DNA of 42,893 nucleotides from Lachnoclostridium sp. An138 (GCF_002160765.1 NZ_NFLF01000025.1:1-42893), one strand, 5' to 3'; positions 8,480 through 18,102 are shown, counted from the stretch's first letter. The notes: generated by a model not told the origin, from the sequence alone. A program made the numbers and translations.

Positions 8480-9493
8480 TTACTCCTGACTGCTCTCCCG
8501 AATGAATTCCTCCAGCTTGGCAAGGGCCGCCCCGCTGTCGATCAATCTTTCCGCCATGCGGACTCCCTGTTCCATGGTTTCTGTTTTTCCCGCAATATAA
8601 AGGGCCGCCCCCGCGTTCAGGCAGACTGCGCAGCGCTTCGCTCCCCTGTCACTGCCGTCCAGAACCGCGCGCGTAATAGCCGCGTTTTCCTCCGGCAGTC
8701 CCCCCTTAAGCTCTTCCTTCCCACAGCGGGTATAGCCGAACTGCTCCGGCGTCAATTCGTAGGACTGGAACCACCCGTCGCGGATTTCGCACACGGAGGT
8801 GGGCGCGCACATGGAGATCTCATCCAGGCTGTCCTGTCCGTAGACCACCATGCCCCTCTTTACGCCAAGCTTCATCATGACCTGGGCCAGGGGCTCCACC
8901 AGCGTATCATCAAAGACGCCCATCAGCTCCATATTGGCTCCGGCCGGATTGCTCAGGGGACCCAGGATATTAAATACCGTGCGGATGCCCAGTTCTTTTC
9001 GGATCGGCGCCACATACTTCATCGCGATATGGTAGTTCTGCGCGAACAGAAAACAGATATTGATTTTTTTCAGCAGCTCTGCGCTCTTTTCCGGGGAAAT
9101 GGTAATCTTCACACCCAGAGCTTCCAGCACGTCCGCGGCCCCGCTTTTGGAGGAAGCGGCCCGGTTTCCGTGCTTCGCAACCGGCACGCCGCCTGCCGCA
9201 ATCACCATAGAGGCCGTCGTGGAGATGTTGAAGGAATTGGAGCCGTCCCCGCCTGTTCCCACAATCTCCAGCACGTCCATATCGTGGAGCAGCTTTACGC
9301 AGTGGGCTCTCATTCCCGCGGCTGAGGCCGTAATCTCATCAATGGTCTCTCCTTTCAGGGAGAGGGCCGTCAGATAAGACGCCATCTGCACCGGGGTCGC
9401 TCCGCCGCTCATAATCTCGTTCATAACCGCTTCTGCTTCCTGATAGGTCAGGTCTTCCTTTTTTGCCAGTTTTAAAATCGCTTCTTTAATCAT
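8480..9493 (-). CDS. trpD: Anthranilate phosphoribosyltransferase
   Basis: TrpD joins anthranilate to PRPP. The 337-residue protein has an N-terminal helical domain, GTGGDG (79-84) for PRPP binding, and the [12 protein letters not shown] segment (107-118) typical of the family. It is the first gene of the operon and starts behind GGAGG, about 70 bases after the T-box terminator. No anthranilate synthase (trpE/trpG) precedes it: the next gene upstream is an amylase. Confidence 0.96.
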   Translation of the reverse strand: MIKEAILKLAKKEDLTYQEAEAVMNEIMSGGATPVQMASYLTALSLKGETIDEITASAAGMRAHCVKLLHDMDVLEIVGTGGDGSNSFNISTTASMVIAAGGVPVAKHGNRAASSKSGAADVLEALGVKITISPEKSAELLKKINICFLFAQNYHIAMKYVAPIRKELGIRTVFNILGPLSNPAGANMELMGVFDDTLVEPLAQVMMKLGVKRGMVVYGQDSLDEISMCAPTSVCEIRDGWFQSYELTPEQFGYTRCGKEELKGGLPEENAAITRAVLDGSDRGAKRCAVCLNAGAALYIAGKTETMEQGVRMAERLIDSGAALAKLEEFIRESSQE

Positions 9494-9565
9494 GCTTCAC
9501 TGCCTCCATAAAATTTTTTATGATTATTTCTCCGTCCGGCGGCCGGCCCGCTCACGGCTTACGTG

Positions 9566-9918
9566 AAAAAGAAAACGCCCGTCCTGACAGATAGATCTCT
9601 ATCTGCCAAGGACGAGCGTATCAATTCATCCACCCGCGGTGCCACCTTGATTCACGGCATGACCCGTGCGCTTAGCGGAATACCTTCATATTCCCGGCAA
9701 CTGACGTATGCCCCACGTCGCAGAATACTCGGCTTTCCGGTGCCGCGCCTCACGCATCTGCGTGCCGCGCCTTTCCTCTTAAGTCCTTTGACTGCGCCCT
9801 CAGCGGTCCATTTGACAATCTGCATCTCGATCCGGCTTCCACCTGTCCCGGACTCTCTGTGCGCGCATAACTGCCGTTATCTCCGCTTCATCGGTTTAAC
9901 TGTTTACCATGTTAAATT
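9566..9918 (-). promoter_or_regulatory. T-box leader (tRNA-Trp responsive) of the trp operon
   Basis: Read on the minus strand, the leader has the T-box sequence AAGGTGGCACCGCGGGT (9648-9632) followed by an intrinsic terminator (9618-9576, then a T-rich run). The base of stem I pairs AGCGG (9887-9883) with CCGCT near 9806-9802. Next to this stem is the specifier position UGG (9810-9808), followed by the expected purine. UGG is the tryptophan codon, which fits the genes downstream. Established behaviour: uncharged tRNA-Trp stabilises the antiterminator and lets transcription proceed into trpD. Confidence 0.93.
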
Positions 9919-9924
9919 TTCTAT

Positions 9925-9953
9925 AAATTATCACAGATTTTTTGCTTTGTCAA
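9925..9953 (-). promoter_or_regulatory. Promoter of the trp operon
   Basis: On the minus strand TTGACA (9953-9948) and TAATTT (9930-9925) are 17 bases apart, directly upstream of the T-box leader. Confidence 0.75.
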
Positions 9954-10030
9954 GAAAAATTTGAACACTCCTGCTTTCCAGAAATTTGGATGGTCCGGCT
10001 CTCCCTGCGCCGGAAGCGGAAAGCAGACCG

Positions 10031-12100
10031 TTACTGATAATCCTTCCAGACAGCCTCTTCGCTCTTATAATTAAGCACGGCCGCGGAGTAGGGAGGCATA
10101 AAGATCTCTATCTCTCCGTTCCAGACCAGATAGTAGGCCTTTTCCAGCGTAAATCCATCCTCCACCGACATGATCTGCCGGTTCATCAGCACGCCGTCCG
10201 GCGTCTCCAGGCGCCAGACCGGAAGTACCAGCCTGCGGCCTTCCTCTGTATTATTCAAAACCGTAACCACATAATTCCCGTCCAGGAATCTTCCGAAAGA
10301 AATACAGCCTCCGTCCGCCAGCAGCCATACGCTGCAGCCCCTGCGGCAGGCCGGGTTTTCCTTGCGGATGCGGATCAGCTCCTTGTGGAAACGGATCAGT
10401 TCCTGATCCTCATGACCCCAGGGATAGGTCCTGCGGCTGTCCGGATCGGTAAAACCGCAGACGCCGGCCTCGTCTCCGTAGTAAATCGTAGGAGCGCCAT
10501 GCCAGGTCAGCATAAAGGTAACTGCTTCCCGGAAGACAGACCTGGATACGCCTTCCTCCGCCGCATGGCTCCCCAGCTCACCCACACGTCCTACCTTATG
10601 ATTGGTTCTGGTCAGGAAACGGGAGTGATCGTGGTTGGAAAGCTGATTCATCGCCACCTGATAGGACTGTCCATAGAAGGCCGGCGTCTTATCCTTCAAC
10701 AGGTTCAGGAAAAAGTCCGCATTGTTCATAAGCTCCGGATGGTAGGCGTCGCTGTGCTTCTCCATTCCGGTGAGATACCAGGTCACCGGCTCCATAAAGG
10801 TGTCGTAATTCATGACGGAATCCCACTCGTCGCCCTGAAGCCAGGCGGAAGCGTCCCCGTAATGCTCCGCGAAAATCACCGCGTCCGGATTGGCCTCTTT
10901 CACGTTTTTCCGGAAATCCTTCCAGAACTTGTGGTTAAATTCCTCGGACCAGCCCAGATCCGCAGCCACATCCAGCCTCCAGCCGTCCACGTTGTAGGGC
11001 GGAGAGACCCATTTCCGGGCGATGCCCATAATATAGTCATACAGCTCCTGAGAAGTCTCATAACTGAGCTTGGGCAGCGTGTCGTGCCCCCACCAGCCGT
11101 CATAATATTTATTATACGGCCAGTCGTGCTTGTTGTTGAATTTAAAAAACTTCCGGTAAGGGCTGTCTGCGGAAATATAAGCGCCCTTTTCGTAGTCGCT
11201 GTCGCCTTCGTAAAGTCTTTCTCTGTCCAGCCATTTGTTAAAGGAGCCGCAGTGGTTGAACACGCCATCCAGGAGGACGCGCATCCCCCTCTTGTGAACT
11301 TCCTCCACAAAATGAATGAAAAATTCGTTGCTGGCTTCCAGGTTCTCCTTACAGACTACGCGCTTCATGTATTTGGTCGCTTTGGTATTGTCCAGCTCTC
11401 CCGGAGGAAGAACCTCTCCGCCGTCATTTTTAATCACTGTAAAATGGGGATCGATGTAATCATAATCCTGGGTATCGTACTTGTGGTTCGAGGGAGATAC
11501 GAAAATCGGGTTCATGTAAATGACCTCAATTCCCAGATCCTGCAGGTAGTCCAGTTTATCCAGAATTCCCTGCAGGTCGCCGCCGTAAAAGCAGCGGACA
11601 TCCATCGCCTTGGGATATTCGTCCCAGTTCTCCACACGCTCTACCTGCTCGCCAATGTAGCTGTACTCTCCGGTCAGCACATCATTGGAGGGATCGCCGT
11701 TGCAGAAACGGTCCACGTAAATCTGATACATGACCGCGCCCTTGGCCCACTCCGGCGTGGAAAAACCCGGAACGATACCGAAGGCATAACAGCTCTGCAG
11801 ATCGTCCGTCACGTTCTGCTTATTATAGAAAAGCCTTTCATCCCCGGAACGGACCTCAAAAAAGTAAGGAACCAGCTCTGTTCCCACGTCTATCTGTGTC
11901 TCATAGTAATCAAAATATCCTTTGGAAGTGACCTTTTCCATGGCCCAGCGAGATTCTCCGCTGATGACATACACCTTATCCACGTTGTCCTTCCCTGTAC
12001 GGAATCTCAAGGTCACTCTGTCGCCAGGCTTCGCTTCCAGCGGAATCCGGTAAACGCTGGATTCGTCCGCGTAAAGCGCCTGCTGATTAATTTTTCCCAT
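10031..12100 (-). CDS. GH13 alpha-glycosidase, neopullulanase / maltogenic amylase type
   Basis: A 689-residue alpha-amylase-family enzyme without a signal peptide, so it probably hydrolyses imported maltodextrins in the cytoplasm. An N-terminal beta-sandwich (about 1-115, CBM34-like) precedes the catalytic barrel, as in neopullulanase and cyclomaltodextrinase. Visible catalytic motifs are LLDGVFNHC, GWRLDVA (nucleophile D377), FAEHYG (acid/base E412) and LSNHDHSRF (D491). A C-terminal beta domain ends the protein. The start ATG at 12100 follows a modest purine-rich site. Transport genes are not adjacent, and the gene seems to form a single unit. Distinguishing neopullulanase from cyclomaltodextrinase needs substrate tests. 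Confidence 0.92.
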   Translation of the reverse strand: MGKINQQALYADESSVYRIPLEAKPGDRVTLRFRTGKDNVDKVYVISGESRWAMEKVTSKGYFDYYETQIDVGTELVPYFFEVRSGDERLFYNKQNVTDDLQSCYAFGIVPGFSTPEWAKGAVMYQIYVDRFCNGDPSNDVLTGEYSYIGEQVERVENWDEYPKAMDVRCFYGGDLQGILDKLDYLQDLGIEVIYMNPIFVSPSNHKYDTQDYDYIDPHFTVIKNDGGEVLPPGELDNTKATKYMKRVVCKENLEASNEFFIHFVEEVHKRGMRVLLDGVFNHCGSFNKWLDRERLYEGDSDYEKGAYISADSPYRKFFKFNNKHDWPYNKYYDGWWGHDTLPKLSYETSQELYDYIMGIARKWVSPPYNVDGWRLDVAADLGWSEEFNHKFWKDFRKNVKEANPDAVIFAEHYGDASAWLQGDEWDSVMNYDTFMEPVTWYLTGMEKHSDAYHPELMNNADFFLNLLKDKTPAFYGQSYQVAMNQLSNHDHSRFLTRTNHKVGRVGELGSHAAEEGVSRSVFREAVTFMLTWHGAPTIYYGDEAGVCGFTDPDSRRTYPWGHEDQELIRFHKELIRIRKENPACRRGCSVWLLADGGCISFGRFLDGNYVVTVLNNTEEGRRLVLPVWRLETPDGVLMNRQIMSVEDGFTLEKAYYLVWNGEIEIFMPPYSAAVLNYKSEEAVWKDYQ

Positions 12101-12140
12101 ATATTCACTCTTTCTACTATGCTTTTCCCTGTTATTTCAT

Positions 12141-12167
12141 TGTATACCACCCCATTCTCAATTACAA
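12141..12167 (-). promoter_or_regulatory. Possible promoter of the amylase gene
   Basis: TATACA preceded by TG (extended -10 form) at 12146-12141 with a TTGTAA 15 bases upstream. The spacing is short, so the -35 assignment is weak. I found no convincing catabolite-response element. Confidence 0.35.
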
Positions 12168-12188
12168 CCTTTTTCCTGATATTAGAAA

Positions 12189-12333
12189 CGGCGCAGGTCC
12201 TTTTCCGCTTCTCTGCAGACAGATGAGAGGGACTTGCGCCGCTTTGTTCCCGCAGGCAGCTCACGGCGAAGCCGTTCGCCTGCCGGGCATATCGCGTATA
12301 AAAGTGAAACAGACAGCTTACGCTGTCTGTTTC
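12189..12333. other. Three consecutive hairpins upstream of the amylase gene
   Basis: The gap 12101-12653 holds no gene. Hairpin A has 12-base arms with one mismatch (12189-12200 and 12230-12241). Hairpin B is nested (GGCAG/CTGCC at 12255-12284 with ACGGC/GCCGT inside). Hairpin C has perfect 12-base arms around TTAC (12306-12333). On the minus strand A is followed by TTTCTAAT and C by ACTTTTAT, so they may be weak terminators, or a structured leader or small RNA. Confidence 0.45.
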
Positions 12334-12440
12334 AGGAGAAGGTATTTCTTTTACTTATGGGGTGTAGCAAAAACTATATAATGTATTGGGGGTTTTACGA
12401 GTATTATTATAACACGGTTCGGGAATAAGTGTGCACAAAC

Positions 12441-12470
12441 TTCACAAAAATCAAATTATGTTTTTGTGAA
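12441..12470. other. AT-rich inverted repeat
   Basis: TTCACAAAAA and TTTTTGTGAA are perfect 10-base arms around a 10-base spacer. It lies between the ftsH terminator and the hairpin cluster. It could be an operator or a second termination structure; no gene is attached to it directly. Confidence 0.35.
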
Positions 12471-12509
12471 AAATTCACATATCATTTCCGGCATAATGAC
12501 GAAATAACT

Positions 12510-12557
12510 AAAAAGGCGCCCCGGCGCAGATACAAAACGGTGAATCTGCTCCGGAGC
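12510..12557 (-). terminator. Intrinsic terminator downstream of ftsH
   Basis: On the minus strand a long stem (GCTCCGG..GCAGAT with ATCTGC..CCGGGGC, one G-T wobble and one A-G mismatch) is followed by GCC and five Ts, about 100 bases past the ftsH stop. Confidence 0.6.
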
Positions 12558-12653
12558 TTCCTTCCTGGTGTTCTTTTTCTTTTTTCCTCAAATCCGGCAT
12601 ACCAGGGCCACTGCGGCCGCCAGCGCGCCGGCTCCGCATTTCAATCAGAATCC

Positions 12654-14471
12654 TCAGCCTGCCTTCTCTTCAAACAGCGCTTCAAACTCCTCCCTTGAAA
12701 TCTTTTCCTTTTCCAGAAGCAGCTCTGCTGCCGCATCCAGAACCTTTCTGTTTTCCAGGATAATGGCTTTTGCCTTCTCGTAGCACTCGTCTACAATCCG
12801 CTTGATCTCCGCGTCGATTTTCCCTGCCACGTCCTCGCCGTAGCTCTTCGTATGACCGAAATCCCGTCCGATGAAAACCTCCTCATCGGAATCGTAGGAC
12901 ACAAGGCCCAGCTCGTCAGACATGCCATACTTGGTCACCATGGCTCTGGCCACACGGGTAGCCTGCTTGATATCCTGAGAGGCACCCGTCGTAATATCAT
13001 CAAAGACGAGCTCCTCCGCGATACGGCCGCCCAGAGACACCTCAATATCCTGAAGCATCCTGCCCCTGGTATTAAACAGCTCATCCTTCTCCGGCAGAGG
13101 CATCGTATAACCCGCAGCGCCGATTCCTGTAGGAATGATAGATACGCTGTAGACCGGTCCCACGTCGGGCAGCACATGGAAGAGAATCGCATGGCCCGCC
13201 TCGTGGTAAGCCGTAATCCGCTTCTCTTTTTCCGATACCACGCGGCTCTTCTTCTCTGCGCCGATTCCCACCTTCACAAAGGATTTCCTGATATCTTCCT
13301 GGATGATATAAGGGCGGTCCTCCTTTGCCGCGTAAATCGCGGCCTCGTTCAGAAGATTTTCCAGATCCGCGCCGGTCATGCCCGCCGTGGTCTGGGCGAT
13401 CTGCTTCAGATCCACATCCTCTGCCAGAGGCTTGTTTTTGGCATGTACCTGCAGAATCTCCTCTCTGCCGCGCACATCCGGCCGGCCCACCACGATCTTC
13501 CGGTCAAAACGGCCGGGACGTAAGATAGCCGGGTCGAGAATATCCACCCGGTTCGTAGCAGCCATCACGATAATACCCTCGTTGACGCCGAAACCGTCCA
13601 TCTCTACCAGCAGCTGGTTCAGCGTCTGCTCCCGCTCATCGTGGCCGCCGCCCATGCCGCTGCCGCGGCGTCTCGCCACCGCGTCAATCTCATCAATAAA
13701 TACAATACAGGGATGGTTCCGCTTGGCATCCGCGAACAGATCACGGACACGGGAAGCGCCCACACCCACGAACATTTCCACAAAATCAGAACCGGAGATA
13801 CTGAAAAAAGGCACGCCGGCCTCTCCTGCCACCGCTTTCGCAAGCAGAGTCTTACCGGTTCCGGGAGGTCCCTCCAGCAGCACGCCCTTGGGAATCCTTG
13901 CTCCCACGCGGACATATTTCTGGGGCAGCTTAAGGAAATCCACGATCTCCCGCAGCTCCTCCTTCTCTTCCTGAAGACCTGCCACATCTTTAAAAGTGGT
14001 ATGGATCTGCTCCTGGGTGGTCATTCTGGCCCGGCTTCTGCCGAAATCCATCATCTTTCCGCCCCCGCCGCCATTCTGGCGGTTCAGGAACATCATCATA
14101 AGCACAACCGTCACCACTGCTGCCAGGAGCGAAATCCCCACAGCGCCAAACAAATTCTGCTCCCTTACCTCCCGGAAGGACACGGATACCTGATTATTCT
14201 GAAGCAGATCCCGCGCCTCGATTGTATCCGGCACGTTGACCTGCCTCTCTGAGCCGTCTCTCAGCGTCAGGCGGACCGTGCCTGTGGGCACCGCCTGCGA
14301 CTGCTCGATCACGGCGCTCACTACCTGTTCGTTTTCCACGGCTGTTTCAAACTGTTCATAGGTATAGGTGTTTTCCATGTCCATATTCGCAATCCACTGC
14401 ACAAAAAGCAGGATCACAATCATCAGGATTACCATGGAAAACCCCGATACCCGAAATTGTCTGCTGTTCAA
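12654..14471 (-). CDS. ftsH: ATP-dependent zinc metalloprotease FtsH
   Basis: A membrane-bound AAA+ protease that degrades unassembled membrane proteins and regulators. Two membrane helices flank an extracytoplasmic domain of about 85 residues. Then come the Walker A motif GPPGTGKT (about 201-208), Walker B FIDEID, the second region of homology ending RPGRFDR, and the zinc site HEAGH (about 423-427). Length is about 605 residues, normal for the family. I chose the TTG at 14471 because it sits 7 bases after a perfect AAGGAGG; the frame is open further upstream, but the TTG at 14528 has only a weak AAAAGG. It is the last gene of the spoIIE-tilS-hpt-ftsH block. Confidence 0.95.
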   Translation of the reverse strand: MNSRQFRVSGFSMVILMIVILLFVQWIANMDMENTYTYEQFETAVENEQVVSAVIEQSQAVPTGTVRLTLRDGSERQVNVPDTIEARDLLQNNQVSVSFREVREQNLFGAVGISLLAAVVTVVLMMMFLNRQNGGGGGKMMDFGRSRARMTTQEQIHTTFKDVAGLQEEKEELREIVDFLKLPQKYVRVGARIPKGVLLEGPPGTGKTLLAKAVAGEAGVPFFSISGSDFVEMFVGVGASRVRDLFADAKRNHPCIVFIDEIDAVARRRGSGMGGGHDEREQTLNQLLVEMDGFGVNEGIIVMAATNRVDILDPAILRPGRFDRKIVVGRPDVRGREEILQVHAKNKPLAEDVDLKQIAQTTAGMTGADLENLLNEAAIYAAKEDRPYIIQEDIRKSFVKVGIGAEKKSRVVSEKEKRITAYHEAGHAILFHVLPDVGPVYSVSIIPTGIGAAGYTMPLPEKDELFNTRGRMLQDIEVSLGGRIAEELVFDDITTGASQDIKQATRVARAMVTKYGMSDELGLVSYDSDEEVFIGRDFGHTKSYGEDVAGKIDAEIKRIVDECYEKAKAIILENRKVLDAAAELLLEKEKISREEFEALFEEKAG

Positions 14472-14567
14472 ATTCTTTCCTCCTTGCGGACCGCGGCGTC
14501 TTTCGTCGTCTCTGCTTCCGCTGCCCAAGACAGCCTTTTCCCGCAGCCCGTTCTGCTCTCCTTTTCG

Positions 14568-15095
14568 TCAGTCTACAAATTCCAGCACGCCGATATAGGG
14601 AAGATTCCGGTATCTCTGATCGTAATCCAGTCCGTATCCCACCACAAATTCGTCAGGGATCTGGAAGCCTGTAAACTCCACATCCACATCCACGACTCTC
14701 CGGGACGGCTTATCCAGAAGCGTGCAGAGGGTCATGGTCTTCGGATTTCTCTGTCCCAGAAGCTTAACCAGATGGCTCAGTGTTCTTCCGGAATCAATAA
14801 TGTCTTCCACGATAATTACGTTCTTGCCCTGGAGCGGCTCATCCAGGTCCTTGCTCAGGCGTACTACGCCGCTGGACTTGGTCTCCGCGCCGTAACTGGA
14901 CACCTGCATGAAATCTATTGTCACAGGCAGCGTGATTCTCTTTGCCAGCTCGCAGACAAAGAATACGCTTCCCTTCAGGATACAGATCAGATGTACTTCC
15001 TCTCCCGCGAACTTCTCACTGATCTTCTCTCCCAGCTCCCTGATCTTTGCGTCTACCTCTTCCTCTGAAATCATGACTCTGATTTTCTCAGCCAT
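14568..15095 (-). CDS. hpt: Hypoxanthine phosphoribosyltransferase
   Basis: A purine salvage enzyme that makes IMP and GMP from hypoxanthine or guanine plus PRPP. It is a 175-residue type I phosphoribosyltransferase with ILKGS and the PRPP motif VIIVEDIIDSGRTL. The base-binding C-terminal segment follows. The ATG at 15095 follows GGAGGAG; it overlaps the end of tilS by 8 bases. The adjacency of tilS, hpt and ftsH is conserved in Firmicutes, where TilS and HPRT can physically interact and activate ftsH transcription in some species. Confidence 0.95.
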   Translation of the reverse strand: MAEKIRVMISEEEVDAKIRELGEKISEKFAGEEVHLICILKGSVFFVCELAKRITLPVTIDFMQVSSYGAETKSSGVVRLSKDLDEPLQGKNVIIVEDIIDSGRTLSHLVKLLGQRNPKTMTLCTLLDKPSRRVVDVDVEFTGFQIPDEFVVGYGLDYDQRYRNLPYIGVLEFVD

Positions 15096-16557
15096 CGTTC
15101 TCTCCTCCATCGATTTGTACTTTCAGGATTCTCTCTGTATCTTGCGTCACCTTATATCCTTCGCTGATTCGGTATCCCGGAACCCAGAGGATATGAGGAC
15201 CGTCGGCAAGCAGCCACAGCTTTTCTCTTTCCGCGGCCGGCACCTTTTCATCTACCAGATAAGACTTCAGCTTTTTCCGGCCGTGGTCCCTGTTAATCTC
15301 CAGATAATCCCCCGGCTGTCTTTTCCGGATTACCAGACATTGTTTTATTTTATCATAGTCAAACCATTTCGTATATGTTTTTTGCGGAATAATTTTATCT
15401 TTTTGCGCATTTTCCAGCGAAAAAGACCAGATCCGGCCGCCGATCCGGAGACTTTCCGGAAATTTCACCGGCGCGGGAATTCCTGCTGCCCCGGCCCCCG
15501 TGAGACTTTCCGGCATTTCCAAAGCTTCTGCCCCGGCCCGGGAGTCCGGCGCTTCTCCCTTACCGCCGCCACGGCTCTGCGGGTCCGCAGCCCTCTTCAG
15601 ACTGATTCCCCGGTATTCCCTCCGGGCCTGCCTGCCGCCCGGCAGATCTGCCCTGCTTCCCGTCTGCTTCTCCATCAGTTCCAGGAGAATCAGGATGTGA
15701 ACCCGCTCCACATCCTTCAGGCCTCCCGTTCTCTCCATGCAGAGGCGCAGCAGCCGCCTCTGCAGGACCGGATCAAGCTTTTCAAAACCTGCCTCAAACA
15801 GAAAACAGCCTTCCTCTTCCTCCCGGACGCACAGGCGGAAAGCCTCCTCCGTCCTCTTTTCCAGAAAACGCTCGATTTCCGAAAGCTCCCCTGCCGCTTC
15901 CGCGATGTGGGGGACCGCCCGGGCATTGATATGAGCCGCGGCGCAGGGAAGAATCTCACTGCGAATCCGGTTCCTTGTGTACTCCACGCTTTCATTGGTG
16001 CTGTCTGTGCGCCAGTCCAGCCCCCGGCTTTCCAGCCATTCCAGAATCTCCTGCCTGCGGACGCCAAGAAGGGGACGGATAATGTCATCATGCACCGGCT
16101 CCATTCCGCACAGTCCCCGGATTCCTGTTCCCCGGAACAGATGAAAGAGCACAGTCTCCGCCTGATCATCCGCGTGATGCGCCACGGCAATGCGGGCTCC
16201 TCCAAGCTCTGCCGCTGTCTCCCGGAAAGCTTCATAACGGCAGAGCCGTCCGGCTTCCTCCAGAGACAGTTTCTCCCGGGCCGCCCGTTCTCTCACATCA
16301 AAAGAGAAGACCCGAAGGGGTATCACCTCCCGGGCGCAGAGCTCCCGGACAAAGGCTTCATCTTCATCGGCCTCCTCTCCCCGCAGGCCATGGTGGACAT
16401 GAACCGCGCACAGGCAGGCCTCCAGTTCCCGGCAAAGCTCTTTCAACAGCAAAAGCAGGCATATGGAATCCGGGCCTCCTGATACGCCCGCCGCCACCTT
16501 TCCGCCCGGCTCAATCATCTGATGTTCCTTTACGTAAGCCCGTACCCGATCCAGCAT
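15088..16557 (-). CDS. tilS: tRNA(Ile)-lysidine synthase
   Basis: An essential enzyme that changes the anticodon C34 of tRNA-Ile2 to lysidine, using ATP and lysine. The PP-loop motif SGGPDS (about 26-31) and the downstream HHGLRG and AHHADDQAETVL motifs are intact. A C-terminal RNA-binding domain follows, giving about 489 residues, a typical length. The ATG at 16557 has AAGGAG 8 bases upstream. Just before the last C-terminal domain there is a Gly/Ala/Pro-rich linker (about residues 335-375). Confidence 0.93.
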   Translation of the reverse strand: MLDRVRAYVKEHQMIEPGGKVAAGVSGGPDSICLLLLLKELCRELEACLCAVHVHHGLRGEEADEDEAFVRELCAREVIPLRVFSFDVRERAAREKLSLEEAGRLCRYEAFRETAAELGGARIAVAHHADDQAETVLFHLFRGTGIRGLCGMEPVHDDIIRPLLGVRRQEILEWLESRGLDWRTDSTNESVEYTRNRIRSEILPCAAAHINARAVPHIAEAAGELSEIERFLEKRTEEAFRLCVREEEEGCFLFEAGFEKLDPVLQRRLLRLCMERTGGLKDVERVHILILLELMEKQTGSRADLPGGRQARREYRGISLKRAADPQSRGGGKGEAPDSRAGAEALEMPESLTGAGAAGIPAPVKFPESLRIGGRIWSFSLENAQKDKIIPQKTYTKWFDYDKIKQCLVIRKRQPGDYLEINRDHGRKKLKSYLVDEKVPAAEREKLWLLADGPHILWVPGYRISEGYKVTQDTERILKVQIDGGENDG

Positions 16558-16621
16558 CTTCCCGGCTCCTTTCTCCCTCCGGAGGCTTTTCATTCAGTAT
16601 ACAGGCTTTTCTTTCCGGAAG

Positions 16622-18058
16622 TCAATACTTTACAAGGCCCATCACCAGCACCGTCATATCATCCGAGGGCTCCTTTTCCCGGTACTGGCGGACCCGTCCC
16701 AGAATGTAGGACGCCAGTTCGGCGGGATTTCCCGTATCATGCTCCATGATAATATCTTTCATCAGACTTTCCTGATGGGCGGCAGGCAGAGCGTCCATCA
16801 CCCCGTCCGTCACCATGATCACCATGTCTCCGTCGTAAAGCTTCTTTCCGGTACAGTCCGGCTCCAGCTTGTGGAAGACTCCCGCCGGCAGGCTTGTGGA
16901 CGAGATCGTCTCCACCCAGTTTTCCCGCCGGATAAACGTAGTGGAAGCCCCTACCTTCAGGAAATCGCACACCCCTGTATACAGATCCAGAGACGCAATG
17001 TCGATGGTGGAAAATACCTGCGCGTCCGAGCGCAGAATCAGCGCAGAATTGATCATCCGCACTGCCGTCTCCTTGGAAAATCCAGCCTCCAGAAACTGTT
17101 CCAGCAGATCGATCACCAGCTCGCTCTCCCGGTATGCCGTAAGGCCTGAGCCCATGCCGTCCGACAGAGCTCCGATAAACTGCCCCTCCCGGCAGTAACG
17201 CAGAGAAAAATTATCGCCGGAAACCCTTTCCTTTCCCTTCACAGCCTTTTCTACCCCGTAAAGCACCTGAAAGTTCGTGCGTTCCACAAAGAGCACTGTC
17301 ACTCTTTCGCCGCCCACAAATGCCCGGCTGTCTCTGGCCGGCATCATGGCCTTTTTCATCAGCTTTGTCAGCGCTGCCGCAATATCCTTTACCGCCACGC
17401 ATCTGCGCCTTCGTGTGCTCATAGTCAGATAGACCTCCTGGCGCCTGTGTTCCTCGCAGTAGACCAGTACCGCATGAACAGACAGGCCCATGGCTCTCAG
17501 CTTTTTCCTCAGATGTTCTTCCAGTTCCTCATCACTGTGGGTATCCCAGGCGTGTTCCACCGTGTCCGTCATAATCTGCGCCATCTCATTCAGCTGTACA
17601 GCCATGGCTTCCCGGTTTTCCTCCAGTTTTGTATTCCATAAAAGATTCATTTTCGCCGGAGCATCCAGCACGGCCGCCCCATCCTCCGAAAGAAGCTCTC
17701 CCTTTATCCCTTCTCCACCTTCCATGGCTTTTTGGGCCGAAAGACCCGAAAAGCTCTGCGCCAGGCTTCTGAAGGCCGTCTCGTATTCCCGGACCCGGGC
17801 GCGGACCGGCCCCAGACTGCTTCCCAGCTCTCCATTTTCCGCCGGCAGCGGGCGCAGCAGCCATTCCATAATACTTCCGCAGATCACGGTCAGCGAGCAG
17901 ACCAGCAGTCCCTGAGCCGCTCCCAGAATCACTGCGTAATCCTGTTCCATCTGAAGCATTCCCACTCCAATCTGCATAGCCGCCACGCAGGCCCCGGCTG
18001 TGATGCCGTAGAGCCAGCTCCAGCTCCTGTTCTTTTGCTGTTCCTCTTCCCTTTTCAT
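16622..18058 (-). CDS. spoIIE: Stage II sporulation protein E-like serine phosphatase, shortened membrane region
   Basis: SpoIIE dephosphorylates SpoIIAA to switch on sigma-F in the forespore and also takes part in polar septation. The C-terminal PP2C-type phosphatase domain is complete, with metal-binding Asp motifs in ALSDGMGSG, MVTDGVMD and SDDMTVLV. The position next to tilS-hpt-ftsH and divIC matches spoIIE in Bacillus. The protein has only 478 residues against about 800 for the classical form. It has two apparent membrane helices (about 16-35 and 41-68) instead of about ten, then a central domain of roughly 170 residues. Its start follows TTAGGAGG. It has its own promoter with a 21-bp spacer. 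Confidence 0.85.
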   Translation of the reverse strand: MKREEEQQKNRSWSWLYGITAGACVAAMQIGVGMLQMEQDYAVILGAAQGLLVCSLTVICGSIMEWLLRPLPAENGELGSSLGPVRARVREYETAFRSLAQSFSGLSAQKAMEGGEGIKGELLSEDGAAVLDAPAKMNLLWNTKLEENREAMAVQLNEMAQIMTDTVEHAWDTHSDEELEEHLRKKLRAMGLSVHAVLVYCEEHRRQEVYLTMSTRRRRCVAVKDIAAALTKLMKKAMMPARDSRAFVGGERVTVLFVERTNFQVLYGVEKAVKGKERVSGDNFSLRYCREGQFIGALSDGMGSGLTAYRESELVIDLLEQFLEAGFSKETAVRMINSALILRSDAQVFSTIDIASLDLYTGVCDFLKVGASTTFIRRENWVETISSTSLPAGVFHKLEPDCTGKKLYDGDMVIMVTDGVMDALPAAHQESLMKDIIMEHDTGNPAELASYILGRVRQYREKEPSDDMTVLVMGLVKY

Positions 18059-18102
18059 TTCCTGATCCTCCTAATCTTCTGTGTGTGTCTGTGTGTTTGG
18101 GT

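Noticed and set aside
9986-12226. A 746-codon open frame on the plus strand
   Set aside because: It is the antisense of the GH13 gene; the peptide has no recognisable domains, and the minus-strand frame has all catalytic motifs.
12464-12480. Rex operator (TTGTGAA...TTCACA)
   Set aside because: The half-sites are one base too close for the known Rex site and no redox gene is adjacent.
12429-12783. Small plus-strand genes downstream of ftsH
   Set aside because: Frames overlap the ftsH terminator and 3' end, have no ribosome binding site and no protein features.
14908-16482. Long plus-strand frame across tilS
   Set aside because: Shadow of tilS and hpt, composition typical of antisense frames in GC-rich DNA.
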